Shown here in pieces: positions 55,937-64,000 of a stretch of 64,000 bases of DNA. Positions within the stretch are counted from its first letter, which is position 1. Each line of letters opens with the position of its first letter. This DNA comes from Talaromyces rugulosus (taxonomy: Eukaryota > Ascomycota > Eurotiomycetes > Eurotiales > Trichocomaceae): the NCBI RefSeq assembly GCF_013368755.1, contig NC_049562.1:3968001-4032000 (forward strand), written 5' to 3'. The notes below the pieces were generated by a model. It was given only the letters and a program-made list of their open reading frames with translations. It was not told the origin of the DNA and made no database searches. The position numbers and the translations under genes were made by a program.

Positions 55937-57266
55937 ATGGAGTACCATGACAGTATCGTTCATGTCCCTACCTGGCCCTCTGCCATTCCTAGTCATTTAC
56001 TGGCCGCTTTGCCATTTTTTACACTACTACTCCTGGTGACATTCTTAAAAGTAGCCACTGGAATCTTTAGTGTACAATCTCATGACAATTTTCTTGTGAA
56101 TCGCATGTTTCCCTTCGAGCCTCGAATCTCTCTCGTATCCGATTTGCATTCAATTCGCAGAAGATATTAGACGCTGCGTACCAGAAGGTAAGAGGAACTT
56201 CGTGGCCTGTAGTGATAATAATTAAAAAAAGCACTGCTGAAAAAAGTATTTAGTATAATGGAAGAGCATATCGAATTGCTCGAGGCGATGTTGACTTCGT
56301 TGTACTTCCAGCAGAGTGCATTCCGGAGCTTAATCGTCTCAACCAGGAAACGATAAACTCCAGAATGTGCCATGCGCACTCGATGACAGGTCACTTGAAT
56401 GGAATGGATGTTGTACTGAAGAGCAACTTGCATGTCAAGACATTGCTAAACAGAATCGGCCCGGTTTTGCCCAGTCTCGTTCAACCGATCAGCAGTAGAA
56501 TTGGGAAGACAATAGACAGCATTTTCCCCTCAAGTTCTGAGTCTTGGAAAACAATCGAGTCTATTGAGAATATTGTATACTGTGTGAGCCGGGTAATCTC
56601 TCTGGCTGCCTTTGGTCCTCCGGTTTGTGATCATCCTCGGCTAATCCGTTTTATGTTTGAAAATACCCGACAAGGTAATTGGCCCAAATGCCACCTATTT
56701 GCATATGATGTGCTGATAATGAATAACTTAAGTTTTACGGTCATGTTTGCTATGAGATCGATTCCCTCCGTATTGCAACCCCTCCTTGTATGGGCACTTC
56801 CACATAAATGGCGCCTTCGATCCACCATGAAGAAGCTTGAGTCCTTTACTGTTCCTCTGGTCGACAAGTACAAAAACATGATACACAATGAAGAAGAAGT
56901 ACCTGCAAACATTATTGCCTCTATGCTCGCAGAAGCCAAGCAGGACGTCGAAAAGGATCCGTACGTTCTCACGCAACTCTTAGCCGCTCTTGCTGTAGGT
57001 GGATCATAATGCCCGGCCAACTTTATATTCAGCGTGATATTCGATCTCGTAGCACATCCGCATTTTTTTTTTTGAAAGAGATCAGAGAAGAATTTGAGAC
57101 CAAACATCGGGAAATTCACGGAAAGTGGGATTTCGACGCCTTCAACAGTTTACTAAAGATGGATTCAGCGTTCAAAAAAACCATTCGACTGACTCCAGGG
57201 AGTTTGACCACATATAGCCGCGTGATGCGGCGTAGGAAGAATAATCTTGGAATTCGATATGAATAG
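55937..57266 (+). pseudogene. Decayed cytochrome P450 remnant
   Basis: P450-like sequence is spread over different frames. The N-terminal membrane anchor (LLAALPFFTLLLLVTFL) starts at the ATG 55,937. Around 56,120-56,139 the reading frame must shift to continue as RFAFNSQKILDAAYQK. An intron at 56,190-56,253 (GTAAGA...TTTAG) still looks functional and leads to YNGRAYRIARGDVDFVVLP, RLNPxL-like NRIGPVLPSLVQP, and the helix-F/G part ending LLAALAVGGS. A TAA at 57,007-57,009 interrupts the I-helix, an 11-T run at 57,063-57,073 shifts frame again, and the K-helix region reads FKKTIRLTPGSLTTY with Glu of ExxR lost. The haem-binding Cys region is absent. No function is expected. I give the lesions only and no repaired reading. 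Confidence 0.85.
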
Positions 57267-57398
57267 TGCCGTTAAAGCACATCGGACTTGTATTGCAAGA
57301 AAAATAAGACAAGGATAGATTAAGTTTCAAAAAAAGAAAATTACAAGAAGAGTATAAATTACAACGTCATTTGATAGTTGCGTAAAGTGGGGAACCAA

Positions 57399-57543
57399 GA
57401 GCTGAGGGTGGCTAATATGCGCTTTTTCTAAACAAAGAGCTGAGGGGTGGCTGATATGCGCCTTTTCTAACAAAGAGGGTGGCTAATATGCGCTTTTTCT
57501 AACAAAGAGCTGAGGGGTGGCTAATAAGTGCTTTATCTGTGAA
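57399..57543. repeat. Tandem repeat, four units of about 38 bp
   Basis: Units start at 57,399, 57,437, 57,475 and 57,507 (38, 38, 32 and about 37 bp). Each contains GAGCTGAGG (lost in unit 3), GGTGGCTAATATGCGC and CTTTTTCTAACAAA. Unit 4 is diverged. They end about 90 bp before the start of the glutathione transferase gene. Confidence 0.9.
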
Positions 57544-57632
57544 TGGACCGCCCACTTTTTGCATCTCACCCCTTCACACCTCTTCACACCAACCCTTTTT
57601 ATTGTTCTCTCTCTCAGTTTACACAGAACACA

Positions 57633-58589
57633 ATGACTGAACGCATCACGGTGTGGCTGACTCGTAAGTTTAAAATCAATTCATTTTCTTGAGAAAAGTT
57701 TCTTACCTTCTTGGTAGCTCCCGGCCCAAACCCATGGAAGGTAATCTGCCCACCTACTTACGAATCACATTACAATCTGACCATTCCTATAGGTAGTCCT
57801 GGTGCTCGAAGAGCTGGGAGTTCCCTATGTCATTCAATCGTTCAAGTTCGACGATGTCAAAAAGCCTCCATTTATCAACATTAACCCAAATGGACGAGTG
57901 CCTGGTATGTCTAAAGATTAATTTATATGCTTTATTAGTCTAATCCCTCAATAGCGATTGTCGATCCTAATACGAACTTGACCCTCTGGGAATCAGGGGC
58001 GATTATACAGTATTTGGAGGAAGAATATGATAAGGAGAAAAAGCTCACCTGTGACTCAATGCAAGAAAGACAGCTGTTAAACCAGTGGCTTCACTTTCAG
58101 ATGAGTGGGCAGGGCCCTTATTATGGACAATGTGGCTGGTCTGACAGATTTTCTTTCTTTTATCACTGTTAAACTAATAATTTCGATCATAGGTTTAATG
58201 TCCTCCACCCTGAAAAGGTACCATCGGCTATCGAGCGCTACACACGCGAAGTTCACCGTGTCCTAGGTGTTCTTTATGGTGTATTGCAAGGCAAAGACTG
58301 GCTCGTTGGCGGCAAGTGTACTTTCGCCGATCTAGCGTTTCTTCCATGGAACGCGCGTCTGGATTCTGTGCTTCTCACACCTCCCGGAGAGGATCCCTTG
58401 ACACCGTATCCGAACGTACAAGCTTGGCACCAGCGAATGCTAGCGCGTGATTCATGGAAAAAGGTTATTTCTACTAGGGATAAACTTATGGATGATCAGG
58501 GGCTGCAGCCTAACGGTATGCCTAAAGGAATTACCAACATGAAAGAGTACGAGGAATACATGGAAAAGCAGGCAACCGAACAGCCCTAA
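57633..58589 (+). CDS. Ure2-like glutathione S-transferase
   Basis: Five exons, 57633-57663, 57718-57740 (23 nt), 57793-57904, 57955-58138 and 58193-58589, give 248 residues. The N-terminal thioredoxin-fold domain has PPGPNPWKV (the GPNPWKV motif typical of Ure2p-like GSTs), VLEELGVPY, INPNGRVPAIVDP and the glutathione-gamma-Glu-binding WESGAIIQYLEEEYD. The helical C-terminal domain has WLHFQMSGQGPYYGQ, WLVGGKCTFADLAFLPW and YPNVQAWHQRMLARDSWKKV. Members conjugate glutathione to electrophiles in the cytosol or detoxify intermediates in secondary metabolism. The tandem repeats in its promoter and the P450 remnant upstream in the same orientation suggest the two once formed a unit. Substrate unknown. 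Confidence 0.93.
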
Positions 58590-59335
58590 ATAGAGCGGAA
58601 TATATTTTTCCATTGCTTGATGACATATGGCCACCACAATGATATGACCGATGATTTCGTACTCTACCAGCTACTAGTGAGGTGGAATTGATGTAAGGCC
58701 CGATACCTCATTGACTACTTGTAATACCCAGTAAAACTACTCGAAGATGCCCAATCTGCACCGTGCTATGCACGTCTCGTTTTGATATCTTCTACTGCGC
58801 GGCTATGTCGGTGACCTCAATGGAATACGTATACCTGTGACTGCGGTTATGCGCCATCTTTTGGGGGGGAGGGGGCGCAATAGCGCTAAAATGGGGGCGC
58901 AGCAGCAGACGCAGCCCTGCGTGCGAGAAAAGGGGTATTGTTTTTTTCATTCCGGCGAGGGGGAGAGCGACGAGATCGCGGTCGGACACGTCGAGGGGGG
59001 AAGGCCACAGTTTTATAGATAGAGCAGCATGAAGCCGTGGCTATCGACACGGCACGCTAAACTCAATCGCGTAATTCGTCGACACCGGAGAGTTCGGAGT
59101 ATACAATTTTTAACAACCCAGCCAGACTCCGTATGTAATTAATTGGGTCGTGCAATTTCGATTGCCTCCTTCGTTTAGTCTTGCAGTTTTTGCGTTACAG
59201 GAAATGCCAGTTTCTATAGACGCCAAGTAAATAATTAAGTTGCCTAAAACCCAAACAAATGTAGCGCCGGAAGATGCAAAAACCGATACTTTCTCAAATA
59301 TTTCATTTTCCGTCATGTATAACCCGCAGAGCAAC
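58590..59335. other. Convergent intergenic region
   Basis: 58,860-58,960 is G-rich on the + strand (GGGGGGGAGGGGGCGC, then GGGGGCGCAGCAGCAGACGCAG). I see no gene with codon bias. Confidence 0.45.
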
Positions 59336-60448
59336 TCATTCGGCCTCAGTTGTAGATAGGTGTTGTAGGGCATCTGTCAATTTGCGGCGAGCATGCATCT
59401 CCGTCACATCGTCTGTTCTATTCCGATAATAAAGCTCGACGATTCTATAAATATGTCTGTAGCAAGAATATCTGAGAAGCCCGAGGTTAGTCCTACCACG
59501 TACGAGAGCGCATAAGGCAAAAGGTGCAACATACAAAAGAAACCGGACTGTTTGAAATTGTCCGTTTGACGGGATTGACCCAAATCCAGTGAATAGAGCT
59601 TCCGAGGGCTCTTCAAAGACCTCGGCCATCAAAACATCTCCCCATATGGCAGTGCTAAAATCCGAGACACCGGATAGTTGTTTGCAATCGGAATCAAGCA
59701 GAATATCCGACGGACGGCCAAAATTGATGACTGTCAGTCTTGGCACCGTGATTTCGTCAAGAGTCGAAGCGAATCGACATAATTGTTCTCGGAGTTGGCT
59801 GTATGGAAGATGAATGAACATGTCCTCGGCATCACGAAGCACCTCTTCAAAGAGCAAAATAAATGACTGGCGCCAGGATGGGCTTCCCGTTCCTGCAGCT
59901 ACCTTGGTCAGGGGCCCAAACGCTGTGGAGACATTCTGACCGATCTCGTTGACCAAAAGTCCAAGATCTTGTTCGATGTCCTTGCGAGCTTGCGGACAGA
60001 GACGATGTTCACTCTCTAGCAGCGAAGGACCCTTGACGTATTGTCTAAGGAAAAAACCAGCGCCAAGAGAGCTATCCTCAGGAGCATAGTGAATGAACTG
60101 GGGAATGAACGGATTTGCTGTCTGTTTTAGCAAATCGAGAGCTAGAGCTTCGGTTTCTAAAGAAAACCGCTCTCTTCGCATAAGCGGTGCGGCTGATAGG
60201 AGGGCAAATTTCACAATGAGTTCATTCTCGTTTGACAATTTCATCAAGTACAGCGAATGAAGGTGCCCGGGAAGTGGCTGCACATTTCGCAGTTGAACGG
60301 TAGAAGGGTACAAGAGTCGGATTACATGCTGAAAGCGACTCACCCCAGGCCACGTCGAATGCGCATGCACGGGTAACGCGAAGTTGATTTCTTCTGAGAG
60401 CTTAGACATGGATTGGCCATCAAAGTTTTCCAGGGCAGGCAGACGCAT
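59336..60448 (-). CDS. APH-fold phosphotransferase-like protein, catalytic loop lost
   Basis: A single exon of 370 residues. The N-lobe-like part (LMKLSNENELIVKFALLS, with the Lys in IVKFA) and the hinge (GAGFFLRQYVKGPSLLE) resemble fungal APH/choline-kinase-like proteins of the HWDLWDGN type. The catalytic segment should read H-x-D-L-x-x-G-N but here reads VINFGRPSD (about 59,700-59,745), replacing both the catalytic Asp and the Mg-binding Asn. The following block GVSDFSTAIWGDVLMAEVFEEPS is kept, with DFS where D-F/W-E/D is usual. The open frame is intact and ends TTEAE. Such proteins often sit near secondary-metabolism genes. I judge it a pseudo-phosphotransferase, perhaps with binding function, or a gene under relaxed constraint. 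Confidence 0.75.
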   Translation of the reverse strand: MRLPALENFDGQSMSKLSEEINFALPVHAHSTWPGVSRFQHVIRLLYPSTVQLRNVQPLPGHLHSLYLMKLSNENELIVKFALLSAAPLMRRERFSLETEALALDLLKQTANPFIPQFIHYAPEDSSLGAGFFLRQYVKGPSLLESEHRLCPQARKDIEQDLGLLVNEIGQNVSTAFGPLTKVAAGTGSPSWRQSFILLFEEVLRDAEDMFIHLPYSQLREQLCRFASTLDEITVPRLTVINFGRPSDILLDSDCKQLSGVSDFSTAIWGDVLMAEVFEEPSEALFTGFGSIPSNGQFQTVRFLLYVAPFALCALVRGRTNLGLLRYSCYRHIYRIVELYYRNRTDDVTEMHARRKLTDALQHLSTTEAE

Positions 60449-61421
60449 AGTGTTCCTCGAATTCTTTAAAGCGTTTGGACCAGTCAGGGGGACAAGTGGT
60501 TGTCTGTTCTCATGTAGATTGATTGTATGTCAAGAGTATATCTTCGAAGCTCCATTGGCCCAGGAATGGCAGGGGTCATCAAGCTATGTCAGAGCTTAGT
60601 ACCCTGGAATGACGCCAGAATGCTGCACAGTAAGGAACCCATCCGCGTACAGGGTACAGAGACCAATTTAAGAAAAGAAGATATACCCAGTTTTCCGCAT
60701 CTTACGCTGGGCGAGTCCATCCTTTTGAATACCACCCCACTGATATCAATTCAGCCCAAAAAGAGCCACTTGTCACCGCAGGTCTCGGACACTCCCCGAG
60801 AACACACGGCCTGTATGTCTGCTTACACATGTTGTGAATTAATCGTCATCACGACGGCGTCCGTGCCGCAGTTCCGGCGCAGCTGTGACTGGCGTTTCGT
60901 CGCTTAAGAGACGAGATCGACCGGCTGTTCTCCATATTATTTGCAGTGCGACAGAGGAACGCGCGCTCCGAGGAGATGGACTACTGTTGTAGAAGTATGA
61001 AGAACGCAACATTGAAAAAGTCTCGACCGCCTCGCTTGCTGCCGCCCAATCAGAGGCACGCTTTGCCGAGACAACCTCGCGTAGCTGAGAGGCGCTCTGA
61101 TTGGCCCATCTATTCCATAGTACTATTATTATAATATTATAATATGGATATTATTGCTGTCTGTGAGCTCTATGGCTAATAATATACCCATAGTTCCACT
61201 CCCAGTGTGCCATGACTCGACTGATACATGTAGCGATTTACAAGTTACCAGTTGGCATCATCCCCAACATCAATCGAGGTAATAGGAGACAATCGCTCAT
61301 TCCAGATTCTGGAAGCTCTCAGTTTATCATCCTATCACTTTATTATGGCAGTTGTTGAGAGAATAGAGAATAGTAACCGTGCCCGAGACAGCTTATCCAC
61401 TGCATACGTTTGCTGTGTCTG
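60449..61421. other. Intergenic region with a CCAAT inverted repeat
   Basis: The upstream region of the APH-like gene and the 3' flank of TAN1. A 126-codon + strand frame (60,527-60,907) has an ATG but no recognisable content. An inverted CCAAT pair lies at 61,046-61,104 and AT-rich sequence (ATTATTATAATATTATAATATGG) at 61,126-61,150. Confidence 0.45.
61046..61104. promoter_or_regulatory. Inverted CCAATCAGAG repeat
   Basis: CCAATCAGAG (61,046-61,055) and its exact inverse CTCTGATTGG (61,095-61,104) are 39 bp apart, giving two opposed CCAAT boxes about 600 bp upstream of the APH-like start. CCAAT is the core site of the fungal HAP/CBF complex. Function here is inferred from the motif only. 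Confidence 0.5.
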
Positions 61422-62577
61422 CTATGATTCCGACTCTGGTTTGGTCTGGGAATTCGATATCGGGGTTGGGTTGTAAAGTTCAGCCAGGTTGAATCGCTTG
61501 AGTTGGTCGTAATCGCTGCCCACAACACTCATGCCGATAACATTCTATCGTGTTGTGATTGCTGTCAGAGCAAACGCCTTAAAGCAACGTCTAATCCCCG
61601 GTACAAACTCACCTGGATGACATCGACCAAAATGACAAGGTCGTAATTTTTTAAATCAACTGTGTGTTCGTGTCCCACGGCTGCTGCAACTGTCTTGATG
61701 ATAGTATCGCGGTCCAGCTTCCCATGGCTGCGGACACTAGGGCGGATGGCGAACTATACGGCCGGAATAAGTCAGCTCAAAAAGACCTGACAGTCACGTA
61801 GTCAAGCTAATAGAAATATAAACAGCCAGAGAAAATTTAGGCAGACACACCTTCTTGGGTCCGCCTCCCGCATGAAAATGCGGTCGTAGAATTTCTCTGG
61901 CGAATTCATCAAGGTCTAGACTCATGACCTTTTTGACCTGACTGGCCGGAATCATTCGCTTAAGCCATCGGCCTCTTTTCTGCTCTGGATTGGCATTCGC
62001 TTCTATACATATATCATGCACCAGCTTTACCGGATCGATGGATTTGTCGACTCGGATGAAGCTTACTTTTTGGCCTTTTGTCAACTCTACACTTTTTGTG
62101 GATGGCTGAACACAGGAGACTCACAGCAAGCTGTATCTAATTTGATAGCCTGAAATGGGCTATTAGTGGGAGCTCCTGGCTTCAAGCCTTCGATTTCTCG
62201 TCTGATTTGCGCCTCGATGTCATCATCAGCATCATTATCGCTTTCCGAGGCAGCCGTCAAGCCGGCTTCTTCTTGAGACTTTTGATAAAACTAGACGCCA
62301 ACTTAGTATTTGACAAGTTACCAGCAAATAAGGCCGAACCTCTGTGAAAATGTCCATGACCTCGGCGATGCATTTTGACTCTCGTCCAATGTCGCATGAG
62401 ATAAAGACTCCCGAGTCGCCCGTCTCGATGGTTGGGCCTTTTACCTTGCGGTATTTATCGTTGCCCTGTAGCTTTGTTAATACAAAAACAAGAGAGATAG
62501 ACGCAGATCTTAGAAAATACCCTTTTCTTCTTGTGTACCCTGTGTGAATCCCCCATCGTTGATGCCTTGTTACTCAT
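61422..62577 (-). CDS. tan1: TAN1, THUMP-domain partner of tRNA N4-acetylcytidine synthase
   Basis: Six exons, 62521-62577, 62340-62465, 62125-62290, 61851-62074, 61613-61753 and 61422-61544, give 278 residues. The N-terminal KKKRGNDKYRK and GVFISCDMGRESKCIAEVMDIF match Tan1. The THUMP domain follows (KVSFIRVDKSIDPVKLVHDIC, ANPEQKRGRWLKRMIPA, then FAIRPSVRSHGKLDRDTIIKTVA, VDLKNYDLVILVDVIQNVIGMSVV, YDQLKRFNLAELY). Yeast Tan1 delivers tRNA-Ser and tRNA-Leu to the acetyltransferase Kre33 for ac4C12. The 50-bp intron 3 is unusual: it needs the AAG acceptor at 62,075 to keep frame, because nearer acceptors create a stop or shift. Two in-frame ATGs (62,577 and 62,556) are possible starts. I infer it is a housekeeping gene. 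Confidence 0.93.
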
Positions 62578-63012
62578 CTCGGTCGGTGTTGGAGGAAAAT
62601 TTGGTTGCGGTAAAGCAACCCCGCAGCACCTTTGACAACGACTGGAGGAATACAGAGAGATTCGCAAAAGGTCTTTTATAACTAATATTTTACTGCTAAT
62701 TTTTTTTTTTTACTGGAAGTATTTAATTTTATGCGATATTTTGAAACATTGAATTTTTATATATTAAGTACAATACATTGTGTCATAGGAGCAAAACTTG
62801 AATATATGTTACAGTGCTGTTGTATTAAATTGGCCATTTCTAGAATATTAATCGTCTCTCGAATACTAAGCAGAATTAAAGAACAGAGTGGTTGAACATT
62901 TACTAATTACTCTCTTGACTCTGCCAAGATCCTCTAAAGCATATAAATGCGTTTCTACCAACCACTCGCCACCACATAAACCCCCACAAATTACGCTCCC
63001 ATACAACTCATT
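62578..63012. other. AT-rich divergent promoter
   Basis: It lies between the TAN1 and bZIP starts. It is AT-rich with a T tract at 62,700-62,711. A CCACGCGTG-like site overlaps the bZIP start near 63,016. I see no gene. Confidence 0.45.
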
Positions 63013-63932
63013 ATGCCACGCGTGAAACAAAAGACAAAGGCAAGGCCGTTTAGTATCTGATTTACTAATTACCACATCTGATATCTATAAAATAGGCTCA
63101 AAACCTTGAGAGAGTCCGTAGTAACCAACGCAGATGTCGAGAACGCAAGCGTGACTACGTGGCTGAGCTGGAAAGAAAAATTGCCTCCTACGAGGAGGCT
63201 GCTATACAAGCAAATCGAGATTTTCAGGCCAAGGAAGAAAAACTCCAGAGGGAAAATCAGGCCCTTCGGCTCTTGTTAGATCTCAGTGGTGCCGATCCGA
63301 TGGTTGTAGAGCAGCATATCGAAACGCGGCATCGAGAAGCGACATCGGAAGATATGAATTTGAGAAGCCTTGTTGCGACAAATCCAGGGTCTTTCGGTAC
63401 TGAAATGATCGCTGATTCAACAACCTTACAGTTGTCAAATGTATGCCTGTCATGTTTTTGTTCACTTTGCGAACGAGAACGCCTTGATAGCGTTCTCAGC
63501 AGCCGTGGCTAACTTACCATGTATCAGGCAATTTACGACTCTGTTGAGTCTTTCACGACTTTACCCTCGTTGGATCTGGAGCTTCCACCTTTACCATCTA
63601 CAATATTTGGTGCTTCTGGTGGCCTCACAACACCGAATATCTATATGTCCAATATACTAGGAAGCGTGGGAGAACCTCACCTGACCGACTTTGTGATGAA
63701 CCAACGTATATCCGGCAATATCCCCGCAGGATTGATCAACTGCGTTCTTCAAGATACGACTCTCTGCACTGTTGCTTTCCAGATTGTCGATCTCTGCAAT
63801 AAGAAGAACGTAAATGTATCGGAGCTGGACAGTAAGCTTCGCTGCGGTTATAGAAACGCCAAAACCCCGCTTGAAGGTTGCAGGGTGGATAATTGGGTTC
63901 TGCTGTCCGTGATCGCTGAAATAATACTTTAA
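63013..63932 (+). CDS. bZIP transcription factor of the type found in metabolic clusters
   Basis: Exon 2 (63096-63440) and exon 3 (63528-63932) are firm; the first exon is probably 63013-63021 (ATGCCACGC, only 9 nt), giving 252 residues starting MPR-AQNLERVRSNQRRCRER. The basic region N-Q-R-R-C-R-E-R-K-R and the heptad stretch YVAELERKIASYEEA, LQRENQALRLLLDL form a short bZIP. The C-terminus has the conserved GCRVDN closing box (PLEGCRVDNWVLLSVIAEI) of these fungal regulators. Related factors often sit beside natural-product genes. The Cys in the basic region is unusual for the group, where Ser is frequent. The gene lies near the GST, P450 remnant and GMC oxidase, but no backbone synthase is in the window. 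If the 9-nt exon is wrong, another upstream start must supply the basic region. Confidence 0.8.
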
Positions 63933-64000
63933 GTAACGAATTTACTAATAGCTGGATATTTTGTGTAAAATAAGAATGAAAGAACCGAACAATAATGACC

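Noticed and set aside
60527..60907. 126-codon + strand frame opposite the APH-like promoter
   Set aside because: It has no recognisable motif or codon bias and no splice partner.
62075..62124. Apparent frameshift in TAN1 between LDTAC and KVSFIR
   Set aside because: A 50-bp intron ending AAAAG keeps the frame and rebuilds the THUMP domain.
1..64000. CRISPR arrays, rRNA genes and tRNA genes
   Set aside because: No spaced direct-repeat arrays, no conserved rRNA segments, and no convincing A-box/B-box tRNA cloverleaf were found by eye.

Overview
This is a 64-kb window of nuclear DNA from a filamentous ascomycete. Genes are short and dense, with introns of about 50-75 bp that start GTAAGT/GTGAGT-like and carry CTAAC/CTGAC branch points. 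The set of one-to-one orthologues plus an expanded fungal kinase-like protein, an RTA1 protein and a secreted glutaminase points to Eurotiomycetes (Aspergillus/Penicillium/Talaromyces type). That placement is inference. No rRNA gene, convincing tRNA gene or CRISPR array was seen. I rebuilt exon structures by hand from splice signals and checked reading phase across every junction.

Region 1 (1-9.8 kb) holds the 3' end of an unrecognised gene, a multi-pass membrane protein, an RTA1-family membrane protein, the DEAD-box helicase DBP8 and a probable Whi5/Nrm1-type G1/S repressor. Region 2 (9.8-24.6 kb) holds a secreted glutaminase A, an Stm1-type ribosome/mRNA-binding protein, a Pap1/Yap-type bZIP factor, PEX19, an uncharacterised acidic protein and a fungal kinase-like protein with a 26-nt G tract beside it. 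Region 3 (25.7-33 kb) holds a Mid2-like wall sensor, a four-exon 76-codon microgene hidden among non-coding DNA, a tyrosine phosphatase and a VanZ-like membrane protein.

Region 4 (33-53 kb) is a block of conserved nuclear and trafficking genes: SPT7 (SAGA), a catalytically intact Argonaute, RNA14 (mRNA 3'-end cleavage), ASF1 (histone chaperone) and an Lgl/Sro7 exocytosis protein. A short uncertain gene lies upstream of Argonaute.

Region 5 (53-64 kb) looks accessory: a secreted GMC oxidoreductase, a decayed cytochrome P450, a Ure2-like glutathione transferase with tandem repeats in its promoter, an APH-fold protein that has lost its catalytic loop, the housekeeping TAN1, and a bZIP factor of the kind often seen in metabolic clusters. 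The neighbourhood suggests a former or partial metabolic cluster, but no backbone synthase is present.
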